DNA of 64,000 nt from Nocardioides_B sp038199935 (GTDB taxonomy: Bacteria; Actinomycetota; Actinomycetes; Propionibacteriales; Nocardioidaceae), in assembly GCA_038199935.1 (NCBI GenBank), contig JBBPYL010000121.1:1-64000 (forward strand), written 5' to 3'. The notes under the pieces were generated by a model. The model saw only the letters and a program-made list of their open reading frames with translations. It was not told the origin of the DNA and did not search any database. Made by a program: the position numbers and the translations under genes. Positions 1-8,835 of the stretch are shown one piece after another. Within the stretch, counting starts at the first letter, position 1; each line of letters starts with the position of its first letter.

Positions 1-128
1 CCATTACAGTCCGTCACACACACAGCAGCAGCTCTGAAGCTGCCATATATATATATACCCCCCCCCCCCGCCGCGGCCCCCCCCCCCCGCCCCCCCCCCC
101 CCCCCCCCCGACCCACCCCCCCCCCACC
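1..128. other. Low-complexity contig-end sequence, probably artefactual
   Basis: This stretch is made almost only of simple repeats: a CA run, a GCA run, an alternating TA run near 46-57, then long C homopolymers broken by single G or A bases up to about 128. Nothing else in the window looks like it. It stops just before a normal ribosome-binding site. It is best read as low-quality or slippage sequence at an assembly end and not as biology. No gene is supported here. Confidence 0.75.
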
Positions 129-139
129 AGGAGATCCGA

Positions 140-1174
140 ATTCCCATCGCTACCACCGAGATCTACCCGGAGATGCTGGACAAGGCCAAGCGCGATCAGT
201 TCGCCTACCCCGCCATCAACGTGAGCTCGTCCCAGACCCTGCACGCGGCCCTCAAGGGGTTCGCCGACGCGGGCAGCGACGGAATCATCCAGGTGTCCAC
301 CGGCGGTGCGGAGTACCTCTCCGGCGCGAGCGTGAAGAACATGGTGGCCGGCTCCGTGGCGTTCGCCGGGTTCGCCGCCGAGGTGGCCAAGAACTACCCG
401 GTCAACATCGCCCTGCACACCGACCACTGCCCCCAGGACAAGCTCGACGGCTTCGTTCGGCCGCTCCTGGACATCTCTGCCGAGCGGGTCAAGGCCGGGC
501 AGCTGCCGCTCTTCCAGTCGCACATGTGGGACGGCTCGGTCGTGCCCTTGGAGGAGAACCTCCAGATCGCCGAAGAGCTGCTGGCCAAGGCTGCTGCCGC
601 GCACATCGTGCTGGAGATCGAGGTCGGTGTGGTCGGCGGCGAGGAGGACGGCGTCGAGGGCGGCTCGGGCGACAAGCTCTACAGCACCGCCGAGGACGCC
701 CTGGCCACCGTGGCCGCGCTGGGCACCGGCGAGAAGGGGCGCTACCTGACCGCGCTGACCTTCGGCAATGTGCACGGCGTCTACAAGCCGGGCAACGTCA
801 AGCTCCGCCCGGAGATCCTCGAGCAGGCTCAGCAGGCCGTGGTCGCCGAGCTCGGCCTCGAGGCCGGCGCGAAGCCCTTCGACCTCGTCTTTCACGGCGG
901 TTCGGGCTCGCTGGCCGAGGAGATCGCGGCGGCGGTCAGCTACGGCGTGGTGAAGATGAACGTGGACACCGACACCCAGTACGCGTTCACCCGGCCGGTG
1001 GCCGACCACATGCTGTCCCACTACGCCGGCGTGCTCAAGGTCGACGGCGAGGTCGGCAACAAGAAGCAGTACGACCCGCGGGCGTGGGGCAAGGCGGCCG
1101 AGGCGGGAATGGCCGAGCGCGTGGTCGAGGCCTGCCAGAACCTGAGCTCGGCGGGCACCTCGGTCACCGGCTGA
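140..1174 (+). CDS. fbaA: Class II fructose-bisphosphate aldolase; start codon reads ATT
   Basis: This cytoplasmic zinc enzyme of glycolysis and gluconeogenesis cleaves fructose-1,6-bisphosphate to DHAP and glyceraldehyde-3-phosphate. The zinc-site segment HTDHC, the GGAEYLSG phosphate region and the FHGGSGS loop are all present. Homologues of about 344 residues start with a stretch like PIATTEIYPEML. Here that stretch is encoded from 143 onward and is preceded at 140-142 by ATT in place of ATG, with AGGAG at 129-133 correctly spaced for that position. The first in-frame ATG is at 173 and would drop 11 conserved residues. ATT is therefore either a base error next to the low-complexity contig end or, much less likely, a rare initiation codon. 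DUF3151 follows after 21 bp. Confidence 0.93.
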   Translation: MPIATTEIYPEMLDKAKRDQFAYPAINVSSSQTLHAALKGFADAGSDGIIQVSTGGAEYLSGASVKNMVAGSVAFAGFAAEVAKNYPVNIALHTDHCPQDKLDGFVRPLLDISAERVKAGQLPLFQSHMWDGSVVPLEENLQIAEELLAKAAAAHIVLEIEVGVVGGEEDGVEGGSGDKLYSTAEDALATVAALGTGEKGRYLTALTFGNVHGVYKPGNVKLRPEILEQAQQAVVAELGLEAGAKPFDLVFHGGSGSLAEEIAAAVSYGVVKMNVDTDTQYAFTRPVADHMLSHYAGVLKVDGEVGNKKQYDPRAWGKAAEAGMAERVVEACQNLSSAGTSVTG

Positions 1175-1195
1175 GCCGAGGGGCACACTGGGTCC

Positions 1196-1615
1196 ATGAC
1201 ATTCCAGGACCTGATGGCCGGACCACCTCCCACGCTGCTGCCCGCCGACGCGGCGGCCGCGTCGCTCGAGGCGGGCACGCCGGCCGCCGAGGTGGTCCGG
1301 TCGCACCCCGAGTCGCCGCTGGCCTGGGCCCTGCTCGCCGAGGCGGCGCTCGGCGACGCCGGGGTCGACGACGTGACGGGCTACGCCTACGCGCGGGTCG
1401 GCTACCACCGCAGCCTGGACCAGCTCCGGCGCAACGGCTGGAAGGGTCATGGGCCGGTGCCCTGGGAGCACGTGCCCAACCGCGGCTTCCTGCGCGCGCT
1501 GGCCGCCTTGGCCCAGGCCGCCGAACGGATCGGCGAGGCCCCGGAGGCGGAGCGCTGCTCGGACTTCCTGCGAGACTCCAGCCCCGAGGCGTACGACGTC
1601 CTGCTGGCCCGCTGA
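1196..1615 (+). CDS. DUF3151 family protein
   Basis: This 139-residue soluble protein matches the actinobacterial DUF3151 family, which typically sits directly behind class II aldolase. The recognisable features are an Ala-rich N-terminal helix region, the central GYAYARVGYHRSLD segment and the NGWKG...PWEHVPNRGFLRAL stretch, which reads like a TPR-like helical repeat. It lies 21 bp after the aldolase stop, so the two are probably co-transcribed. No biochemical role is established for the family. A hairpin follows the gene and may end the transcript. Confidence 0.85.
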   Translation: MTFQDLMAGPPPTLLPADAAAASLEAGTPAAEVVRSHPESPLAWALLAEAALGDAGVDDVTGYAYARVGYHRSLDQLRRNGWKGHGPVPWEHVPNRGFLRALAALAQAAERIGEAPEAERCSDFLRDSSPEAYDVLLAR

Positions 1616-1632
1616 GGCCAGCTGAGGCCAGC
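1613..1632 (+). repeat. Two 10-bp tandem repeats starting at the DUF3151 stop codon
   Basis: The unit TGAGGCCAGC occurs twice in direct succession. Its first three bases are the DUF3151 stop codon. It is one of several short tandem duplications seen at gene ends in this window. Confidence 0.7.
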
Positions 1633-1638
1633 GAGCAC

Positions 1639-1678
1639 GGGACGCCGGAATCGTCCCCTGCAGCGATTCCGACGTCCC
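1639..1678 (+). terminator. Long hairpin after the fba-DUF3151 unit
   Basis: The arms at 1639-1653 and 1664-1678 pair over 15 positions with one mismatch, around a 10-base loop. No U-tract follows, as is common for actinobacterial intrinsic terminators. An operator palindrome for the regulator gene starting at 1801 is a less likely reading. Confidence 0.55.
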
Positions 1679-1800
1679 GGGAGGGCCGACCGGGGTGCGT
1701 GCATGTCCCCCGACTGCACCCCGTCGGCCCTGTGAGAACTGTCCCAGGCGAGCCGGAGCCGTGACTGTCCGAAGTGGGCCAGTGGCACTAAACTGACAGC

Positions 1801-2784
1801 GTGGACGCTTCCTCATCGCGGACGCGACCGGCCAGCGCCGGCGACCGGGCCGCCTACCGCACCCTGCTGCGATGCCACGGGGCCACCGTTCCGATCGAGG
1901 ACCTCGCCGGCCTATGGGGCCTGACCCGCGCCGGGGCGCTCAGCACGCTGAGCCGGCTGGTCGCGCACGGGCTGGCCACCACGGAGCGGGACGCGGCGCA
2001 CGCCGTGGCTCCAGCCCCCCTGGTCGAGCAGTGGTCAGCCGAGCAGGACGCACTGCTGTCCGCGGCCCGCGAGCAGCTGGCGGCCGTGCGGGCCCTGCTG
2101 CCCGCGGTCAGTGAGCCCAGTGCCCGGGATCGGGCCCGGGACCGGGCCTCGAGTGGATTCGAGACGGTCCGGGTGGCGGAGGTGGCCCCCGTGCTACGCC
2201 GGCTCTGCGAGGAGCACGAGGGTGACCTGTGGTGGCTCCGACCGGACCAGTGGCGTCAGCCCGACCGTGCCGCCACCGACGACTGGGTCGAGCCGCTGCT
2301 GCGGCAGGGGCGCACGCTGCGCGCGATCTACCCCGCGCGGATCCTCGAGGAGGGGCATGCCGCCCTGGTGCGACGCGTCTGGCTGGGAGAGCAGGCGCGG
2401 GTGATCGCCGAGCTCCCGGGGCGGCTGCTGGTGGTCGGGGACTCGGTGGCCATCATCCCTCGCAGCTTCGACCTCAGCGACGGGCTGGCCCTGGTCGTCG
2501 AACAGCCGGCTCTGGTCACCTCTCTGCGCCTGCTGGCCGAGAGCCTGTGGGAGCGCGCCCTGGTCGTGCCCGGTCTGGAGCGCGGGACCGAGACGGGGCA
2601 CGCCGGGAGCCGACGACTGCTGCTCGACCAGCTGGCGCGCGGCGTCAAGGACGAGCAGATCGCCCGCGCGCTGGGTCAGAGCGTGCGGACCGTACGACGC
2701 CGGGTCGCGTCGCTGCTCGAGGAGCTGGACACCACCTCGCGCTTCCAGGCCGGGGTCGAGGCCGTCCGCCGCGGCTGGCTCTGA
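1801..2784 (+). CDS. LuxR-type helix-turn-helix transcriptional regulator
   Basis: This 327-residue protein starts at GTG. Residues 15-75 resemble a winged-helix domain that discriminates between alternative states (AAYRTLL...GLTRAGALSTLSRLVAHGL), as in TrmB/LuxR-like actinobacterial regulators. The central 110-250 region is a ligand or phospholipase-D-like domain (RTLRAIYPARIL...VVGDSVAIIPR). The C-terminus (LLLDQLARGVKDEQIARALGQSVRTVRRRV) is a canonical LuxR DNA-binding helix-turn-helix. It is likely a cytoplasmic regulator with an unknown signal. It stands alone between the aldolase unit and the convergent lipid kinase, so its targets cannot be inferred from context. Confidence 0.8.
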   Translation: MDASSSRTRPASAGDRAAYRTLLRCHGATVPIEDLAGLWGLTRAGALSTLSRLVAHGLATTERDAAHAVAPAPLVEQWSAEQDALLSAAREQLAAVRALLPAVSEPSARDRARDRASSGFETVRVAEVAPVLRRLCEEHEGDLWWLRPDQWRQPDRAATDDWVEPLLRQGRTLRAIYPARILEEGHAALVRRVWLGEQARVIAELPGRLLVVGDSVAIIPRSFDLSDGLALVVEQPALVTSLRLLAESLWERALVVPGLERGTETGHAGSRRLLLDQLARGVKDEQIARALGQSVRTVRRRVASLLEELDTTSRFQAGVEAVRRGWL

Positions 2785-2791
2785 CCCGGCC

Positions 2792-3685
2792 TCAGTCGTT
2801 GCGCTCGGGGAGCGGCATGGAGAACGCGCCGGGCTCGAGGCGCCAGGTCCGGTGCCGCTCGGGACCGTAGCCCTCTCCGTCGGAGCTGGTGTAGAAGGGC
2901 TGGCCGGAGATGGTCACCGTGGTCCCCCGCAGGTAGCAGACGTCGTCGCGCTCGTCGTGCCGGCCGGTCCGCAGCTTGGCCACGTAGCCGAAGCGGGACA
3001 GCGGACCCACCGCGAAGGAGATCATCACGTCCATCTTCCCGTCGCCGGTCCGCGCGTGCGGGGTGAGCTCGGTGCCGCCGCCCACGGTCGACCCGTTGCC
3101 GATGGAGATCTGGGCGACGTGCCGGTCCATGTCGGCGACGACCTCGCCGTCGACCTCGACCCGGAAGCGGAAGAACGGCGGCCGGACGGAGGCGGTGATC
3201 GCGCCCATGAGGTAGCCGGCCCGACCGATGAAGGGCTTCCAGGTGTGCGCGTTGTGGCTCGCCTGGGCCCCCACCCCCACGTGGATGTTGTTGACCACGA
3301 CCTCACCGACGTGGTCGACGATCAGGTCCACTGGGCGGACCGTCCCGGTGGCAGCGACCTCGGCCGCCTCGGCCGGGTCCAAGGGGAGCCCCACCCCGCG
3401 CGCGAAGTCGTTGCCGGTGCCCAGGGGCAGCAGGGCCAGCACGGTGCCGGCGAGCTCGTGACGCCGGTACAGCGCGGTGATCACCGCGTGCAGGCTGCCG
3501 TCGCCGCCGGCGATCACGATCCGCCGGCCGTCGCTGCGGGCAAGGACGCCGTCGAGCTCCGCGGCGTCCTGGGTCTTGGCCACCTCCGCCTCGCCGTGCC
3601 GGCGTAGGACCCCTAGGGCGGCGTCGAGCCGCTCGGCCTCGTTGCTACCGGCCGAGGAGTTGGCGATCACGAGTACGGGGTCCAC
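2792..3685 (-). CDS. Diacylglycerol kinase family lipid kinase
   Basis: This 297-residue protein belongs to the DAGK_cat/LCB5 lipid kinase superfamily, which phosphorylates diacylglycerol or related lipids using ATP at the inner membrane face. The nucleotide-binding GGDGS motif lies at residues 60-64 and the conserved GTGNDFAR at about 89-96. The C-terminal half carries the NNIHVGVGAQASH and TLTPHARTGDGKMDV-like beta-sandwich segments typical of DgkB/YegS proteins. The start (ATGGACCCC) gives an immediate beta strand (VLVIANSSAG), as expected. It is convergent with the regulator (7-bp gap) and divergent from purA. The exact lipid substrate is not readable from sequence. Confidence 0.87.
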   Translation of the reverse strand: MDPVLVIANSSAGSNEAERLDAALGVLRRHGEAEVAKTQDAAELDGVLARSDGRRIVIAGGDGSLHAVITALYRRHELAGTVLALLPLGTGNDFARGVGLPLDPAEAAEVAATGTVRPVDLIVDHVGEVVVNNIHVGVGAQASHNAHTWKPFIGRAGYLMGAITASVRPPFFRFRVEVDGEVVADMDRHVAQISIGNGSTVGGGTELTPHARTGDGKMDVMISFAVGPLSRFGYVAKLRTGRHDERDDVCYLRGTTVTISGQPFYTSSDGEGYGPERHRTWRLEPGAFSMPLPERND

Positions 3686-3764
3686 GCGCCGAGGCTACCG
3701 GCCGGAGGCATCTCACGCCGAGGCCCGCCCCCGTCGCGACGGCGGCGCCCGTCCCGGATTCTGC

Positions 3765-3820
3765 TACCGTTGCGTCGCAAGAGCCCCGGTGCTGTTGCAT
3801 GCGGGGCTTCGGTGTTTTCC
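3765..3820 (+). promoter_or_regulatory. purA leader: extended -10, palindrome and terminator-like hairpin
   Basis: An extended -10-like TGCTACCGT ends at 3770. It overlaps the perfect 11-bp palindrome TTGCGTCGCAA at 3770-3780. Immediately after comes a hairpin with arms AGCCCCG at 3782-3788 and CGGGGCT at 3802-3808, followed by a U-rich tail to 3820. In plus orientation this looks like an intrinsic terminator placed in the 5' leader of purA, about 90 bp before its start. Attenuation or a short leader RNA is an inference. A terminator serving no upstream gene is odd, because the gene upstream points away. Confidence 0.4.
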
Positions 3821-3912
3821 GGACCACCCGTCGACCGACCCGCTGACCCTGCCCCAGGGGTGCGGGCCCGCCGATAGCCGGCTCCGCCGGTGCTGAAAGA
3901 GGGGGTGCTCAG

Positions 3913-5183
<1,271 letters not shown>

Positions 5184-5187
<4 letters not shown>

Positions 5188-6422
5188 AGGTGCTGCTGCT
5201 CGGCTCCGGTGGTCGCGAGCACGCGTTGGCCCTCGCACTGGCCCAGGACGCCGAGGTCACCGCGCTGCATGCGGCCCCGGGCAACCCCGGGATCGGGTCG
5301 GTGGCCACCCTGCACGAGGTGGACGTGCTCGACGGTCCCGCCGTGGTCGACCTTGCTCGCCGGGTCGACGCCGACCTGGTCGTGGTCGGACCCGAGGCGC
5401 CCCTGGTCGCCGGCGTGGCCGATGCCGTCCGGGAGGCCGGCATCTCCTGCTTCGGACCCTCCGCCGAGGCGGCGGTGCTGGAAGGCTCCAAGGCCTTCGC
5501 CAAGAATGTGATGGCGGCGGCCGAGGTGCCCACGGCCCTGGCCCGGGTCTGCACCACCGAGGCGGAGGCGGCCGACGCGCTGGACTCCTTCGGGGCGCCG
5601 TATGTGGTGAAGAACGACGGTCTCGCCGCGGGCAAGGGGGTCGTGGTCACCGAGGACCGGGCCGAGGCCCTGGCTCACGCCGTCTCCTGCGGCCAGGTCG
5701 TGATCGAGGAGTTCCTCGACGGACCGGAGGTCTCGCTGTTCGCGATCACCGACGGTGCGCGGGTGCTGCCGATGCTGCCGGCCCAGGACTTCAAGCGCGC
5801 CCTCGACGGTGACGAGGGGCTGAACACGGGCGGGATGGGCGCCTACACCCCGCTGCCCTGGGTCTCCTCGACGCTGGTCGCCGAGGCCACCGCGCGGGTC
5901 CTCCAACCGACCGTCGACGAGATGGCCCGGCGCGGGACTCCCTTCGTCGGCCTGCTCTACGCCGGTCTCGCCCTGACCCGCCGCGGCCTGCGGGTGGTGG
6001 AGTTCAACGCGCGCTTCGGAGACCCGGAGACCCAGCCGCTGCTCGCGCTGCTGGACTCGCCGCTGGCCGTGGTGCTGCAAGCCGCGGCCGGGGGACGCCT
6101 CGACGACGTGGGCGCACTGCGCTGGCGGCCCGGCGCCGCCGTCGCGGTAGTCGTCTCCGCCTCCGGCTACCCCGGTACGCCCCGGACCGGGGACGTGCTG
6201 AGCGGCCTCGAGGAGGCCGAGGCGCTGGACGGGGTCCAGGTCATCCAGGCCGGCACCGCCCATGACGCCGACGGTTCCCTGGTCAGTGCCGGAGGCCGCG
6301 TGCTCGCGGTGACCGGCACCGGCAGCACCGTCGCCGAAGCTCGAGAGCGTGCCTACGACGGCGTCGCCCAGCTGCACCTCACGGGGTCCCAGCACCGCAC
6401 CGACATCGCCGCAGGGGTCTGA
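5184..6422 (+). CDS. purD: Phosphoribosylamine-glycine ligase (GAR synthetase)
   Basis: It is an ATP-grasp enzyme joining glycine to 5-phosphoribosylamine, the second step of de novo purine synthesis. I place the start at GTG 5184, which overlaps the purA stop as GTGA, because the next residues (KVLLLGSGGREHAL) are the canonical PurD N-terminus. An upstream in-frame start inside purA would add about 49 non-conserved residues. The 412-residue product contains KAFAKNVM, the ATP-grasp segment NDGLAAGKGVVV, NTGGMGAYTPLP and the C-terminal VVEFNARFGDPETQ metal/ATP motif. It sits between purA and purB. Confidence 0.96.
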
Positions 6423-6425
6423 GCC

Positions 6426-7853
6426 ATGACCTCGAGCGTCGTCCCCAACGTCCTGGCCACCCGCTACGCCGCCGCCGACCTGGCCCTCATCTGGTCGCCC
6501 GAGCACAAGGTGGTGCTGGAGCGGAGGCTCTGGCTCGCGGTGCTCGCCGCCCAGCGCGACCTCGGGGTCGATGTCCCGGCGGGGGTGGTCGAGGACTACG
6601 AGGCCGTGGTCGACCAGGTCGACCTGGCCTCCATCGCCGCCCGGGAGCGAGTCACCCGTCACGACGTGAAGGCGCGCATCGAGGAGTTCGGCGCCCTGGC
6701 CGGTCACGAGCACATCCACAAGGGGATGACCTCGCGCGACCTGACCGAGAACGTCGAGCAGCTCCAGATCCGCTCCTCGCTCCTGTTGGTCCGCGACCGG
6801 ATGGTGGCCTCACTGGCCCGACTGGCGCGGCTGGCCGCCGAGCACGCGGCGCTGGTGATGGCCGGGCGCTCGCACAACGTGCCGGCCCAGGCGACGACGC
6901 TGGGCAAGCGGTTCGCCAGCGCGGCCGAGGAGATGCTGGTCGGCCTCGAGCGGCTCGAGGACCTGATCACGCGCTACCCGGTGCGGGGCATCAAGGGGCC
7001 GGTCGGCACCTCCCAGGACATGCTCGACCTGCTCGACGGCGACCCCACCACCCTGGCCGAGCTCGAGCAGCGCGTGGCGAGGTACCTCGGCTTCGACCGG
7101 AGCCTGACCTCGGTGGGCCAGGTCTATCCGCGCTCGCTGGACTTCGACGTGGTCTCGGCGCTGGTCCAGGTCGTCGCCGGGCCCTCGAGCCTGGCCACCT
7201 CGATCCGGCTGATGGCCGGCGCCGAGCTGGTGACGGAGGGTTTCAAGGCGGGTCAGGTCGGCTCCTCGGCGATGCCACACAAGATGAACACCCGCTCCGC
7301 CGAGCGGGTCAACGGCCTCGCGGTCGTGCTGCGCGGCTACCTCTCGATGGTCAGCGAGCTCGGCGGCGACCAGTGGAACGAGGGGGACGTGTCCTGCTCG
7401 GTGGTGCGCCGGGTGGCCCTGCCGGACGCGTTCTTCGCCACCGACGGCCTGTTCCAGACCTTCCTGACCGTGCTCGACGAGTTCGGGGCCTTCCCCGCCG
7501 TGGTGCAGCGTGAGCTGGACCGCTACCTGCCCTTCCTGGCCACGACCAAGGTGTTGATGGCGGCGGTGCGCAACGGGGTCGGCCGGGAGGCCGCGCACGA
7601 GGCCATCAAGGAGGCGGCGGTGCAGGTCGCGCTGGACATGCGGGCCGGCCTCGACGTGAACGACCTCTTCGAGCGGCTGGCCGCCGACGAGCGGCTGGGT
7701 CTCACCGAGGCGCAGCTCGCCTCCCTGGTCGCCGAGCCGCTCGCCTTCACCGGCGCCGCGCAGGACCAGGTGCGGATGGTGGTGAGCCGGATCGAGGAGG
7801 TCCTCACGCGCTATCCGGACGCGGTGGCGTACACCCCCGGCGACATCCTCTGA
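6426..7853 (+). CDS. purB: Adenylosuccinate lyase
   Basis: This fumarase/aspartase-superfamily enzyme acts twice in purine synthesis, splitting SAICAR to AICAR and adenylosuccinate to AMP, with fumarate released. The 475-residue product has the superfamily signature SSAMPHKMN at 280-288, the HDVKARIEEF and TSRDLTENV active-site segments, and the catalytic-His region GRSHNVPAQATT near 147-158. The start lies three bases after the purD stop. The unit purA-purD-purB therefore looks like one transcript. It ends just before a pair of 32-bp palindromic repeat units. Confidence 0.96.
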   Translation: MTSSVVPNVLATRYAAADLALIWSPEHKVVLERRLWLAVLAAQRDLGVDVPAGVVEDYEAVVDQVDLASIAARERVTRHDVKARIEEFGALAGHEHIHKGMTSRDLTENVEQLQIRSSLLLVRDRMVASLARLARLAAEHAALVMAGRSHNVPAQATTLGKRFASAAEEMLVGLERLEDLITRYPVRGIKGPVGTSQDMLDLLDGDPTTLAELEQRVARYLGFDRSLTSVGQVYPRSLDFDVVSALVQVVAGPSSLATSIRLMAGAELVTEGFKAGQVGSSAMPHKMNTRSAERVNGLAVVLRGYLSMVSELGGDQWNEGDVSCSVVRRVALPDAFFATDGLFQTFLTVLDEFGAFPAVVQRELDRYLPFLATTKVLMAAVRNGVGREAAHEAIKEAAVQVALDMRAGLDVNDLFERLAADERLGLTEAQLASLVAEPLAFTGAAQDQVRMVVSRIEEVLTRYPDAVAYTPGDIL

Positions 7854-7859
7854 GATGTC

Positions 7860-7923
7860 CGCCGAGCCGGCGCGTGCGCACGTCCACAACCCGCCGAGTC
7901 GGCGCGAGTGCACGCGCGTCGCA
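7860..7923 (+). repeat. Two tandem 32-bp palindromic repeat units
   Basis: Each unit begins with a 13-bp inverted repeat (CGCCGAGTCGGCG at 7892-7904; one substitution at 7860-7872). A GTGCAC-like palindrome and a variable tail follow. The unit-to-unit spacing is exactly 32 bp. The same unit pair occurs in inverse orientation at 10993-11056 with the same spacing, so this is a dispersed element family. The preceding 10 bases recur next to the acylphosphatase stop at 8231. Confidence 0.75.
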
Positions 7924-7946
7924 GGCCTGTGGGAGAGTCCGGACGC

Positions 7947-8231
7947 ATGGCGGGCGATGAGCAGCACCTGGCGGTCGGGATGCAGGTCCACGGTGTTGTG
8001 CAGGGGGTCGGCTTCCGCTACCACGCCCGACGGGAGGCGGAGCGGCTCGGCGTCTCCGGCTGGGTGCGCAACGACCCCGACGGCACGGTTGTGGGGCATC
8101 TGGAGGGGCCGTCCTCCTCGGTGCGCGCGCTCGTCGCGTGGTGCCGGGGCGGGCCGGAGCATGCGCAGGTCGACAGGGTGGACACGCGTGAGGCCGAGGT
8201 CTCCGGAGCGACGGGCTTCGACGTCGCCTGA
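7947..8231 (+). CDS. acyP: Acylphosphatase
   Basis: This small 94-residue alpha/beta protein hydrolyses acyl phosphates such as carbamoyl or acetyl phosphate. The signature GVVQGVGFR (residues 16-24, with the phosphate-binding Arg24) and VRNDPDGTV (Asn42 activating water) are both present. The ATG at 7947 is chosen because it yields the usual compact family length. An upstream in-frame start at 7908 would add 13 Arg-rich residues inside the repeat element. The gene stands alone between two intergenic repeats. Confidence 0.92.
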   Translation: MAGDEQHLAVGMQVHGVVQGVGFRYHARREAERLGVSGWVRNDPDGTVVGHLEGPSSSVRALVAWCRGGPEHAQVDRVDTREAEVSGATGFDVA

Positions 8232-8281
8232 GATGTCCACCGAGCCGGATTGCCTCGGCGTACGCCGGTAGCGTGACGCCG

Positions 8282-8752
8282 ATGAGCGAGCCGGTCACCC
8301 TCCCCGAGGGAAACCCCGACGAGCGGGAGCTGCTCCTGGGCTGGCTCGGCTACCTGCGGGGTGCGGTGCTGCGCAACCTGGACGGTCTCACCGACGCGCA
8401 GGGCCGGTGGAGACCCGACGGGGCCCTGATCCCGCTGGTCGGCGTAGCCAACCACCTGACGCACGTGGAGTGGCGGTGGATCGACGGGGGCATGCTCGGT
8501 CGGGCGACCCGTCGTGACGAGGCGGAGTTCACCCCCTCCGGGCTCTCGGTCCACCAGGCCGTGGAGGCGTACCGGCAGCGCGCGCGAGCCACCGACGACG
8601 TCGTCCGACGCCTCCCCCTCTCGACCGCGTGCGCGACCGAGTCGGGCACGGACCTGCGCTGGGTGCTGCTGCACCTGGTCAACGAGACCGCGCGGCACGC
8701 GGGGCACGCCGACGCCGTCCGCGAGCTCCTGGACGGGACGACGGGCGAGTAG
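8282..8752 (+). CDS. DinB / DUF664 family protein
   Basis: This 156-residue four-helix-bundle protein of the DinB/DUF664 superfamily is likely a metal-dependent thiol-linked enzyme of unknown substrate. It shows the expected spaced histidines: VANHLTHVEWRW near residue 60 and NETARHAGHADAVREL near the C-terminus, which together would form a His3 metal site. The start may be ATG 8282 or the GTG three codons upstream at 8273. It is convergent with the MFS gene, and an 11-bp tandem repeat fills the gap. Confidence 0.8.
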   Translation: MSEPVTLPEGNPDERELLLGWLGYLRGAVLRNLDGLTDAQGRWRPDGALIPLVGVANHLTHVEWRWIDGGMLGRATRRDEAEFTPSGLSVHQAVEAYRQRARATDDVVRRLPLSTACATESGTDLRWVLLHLVNETARHAGHADAVRELLDGTTGE

Positions 8753-8773
8753 CCCGTCCAGCGTCAGCCCCAG

Positions 8774-8817
8774 CCCAGAGCCGGCCCAGAGCCGGCCCAG
8801 AGCCGGCACTGAGCCGG
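8774..8817 (+). repeat. Four tandem 11-bp repeats between convergent genes
   Basis: Three perfect copies of CCCAGAGCCGG (8774-8784, 8785-8795, 8796-8806) are followed by one diverged copy ending at 8817. The array fills most of the gap between the convergent DinB and MFS genes. No hairpin is formed, so a terminator role is not supported. Confidence 0.8.
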
Positions 8818-8835
8818 CGCCCCGCCGGTCCGCCG

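Noticed and set aside
137..142. GAATTC as proof of a cloning linker at the aldolase start
   Set aside because: A single restriction-site hexamer is weak evidence. It equally arises from one G-to-T change in the expected ATG context.
14..1816. A 600-codon open frame on the minus strand across the aldolase gene
   Set aside because: It is antisense to fbaA and DUF3151, has Gly/Arg/His-rich composition without domains, and runs through the poly-C artefact. It is a by-product of high GC.
8774..8817. The 11-bp repeat array as a bidirectional terminator
   Set aside because: The repeats are direct, not inverted, and cannot form a stable stem.
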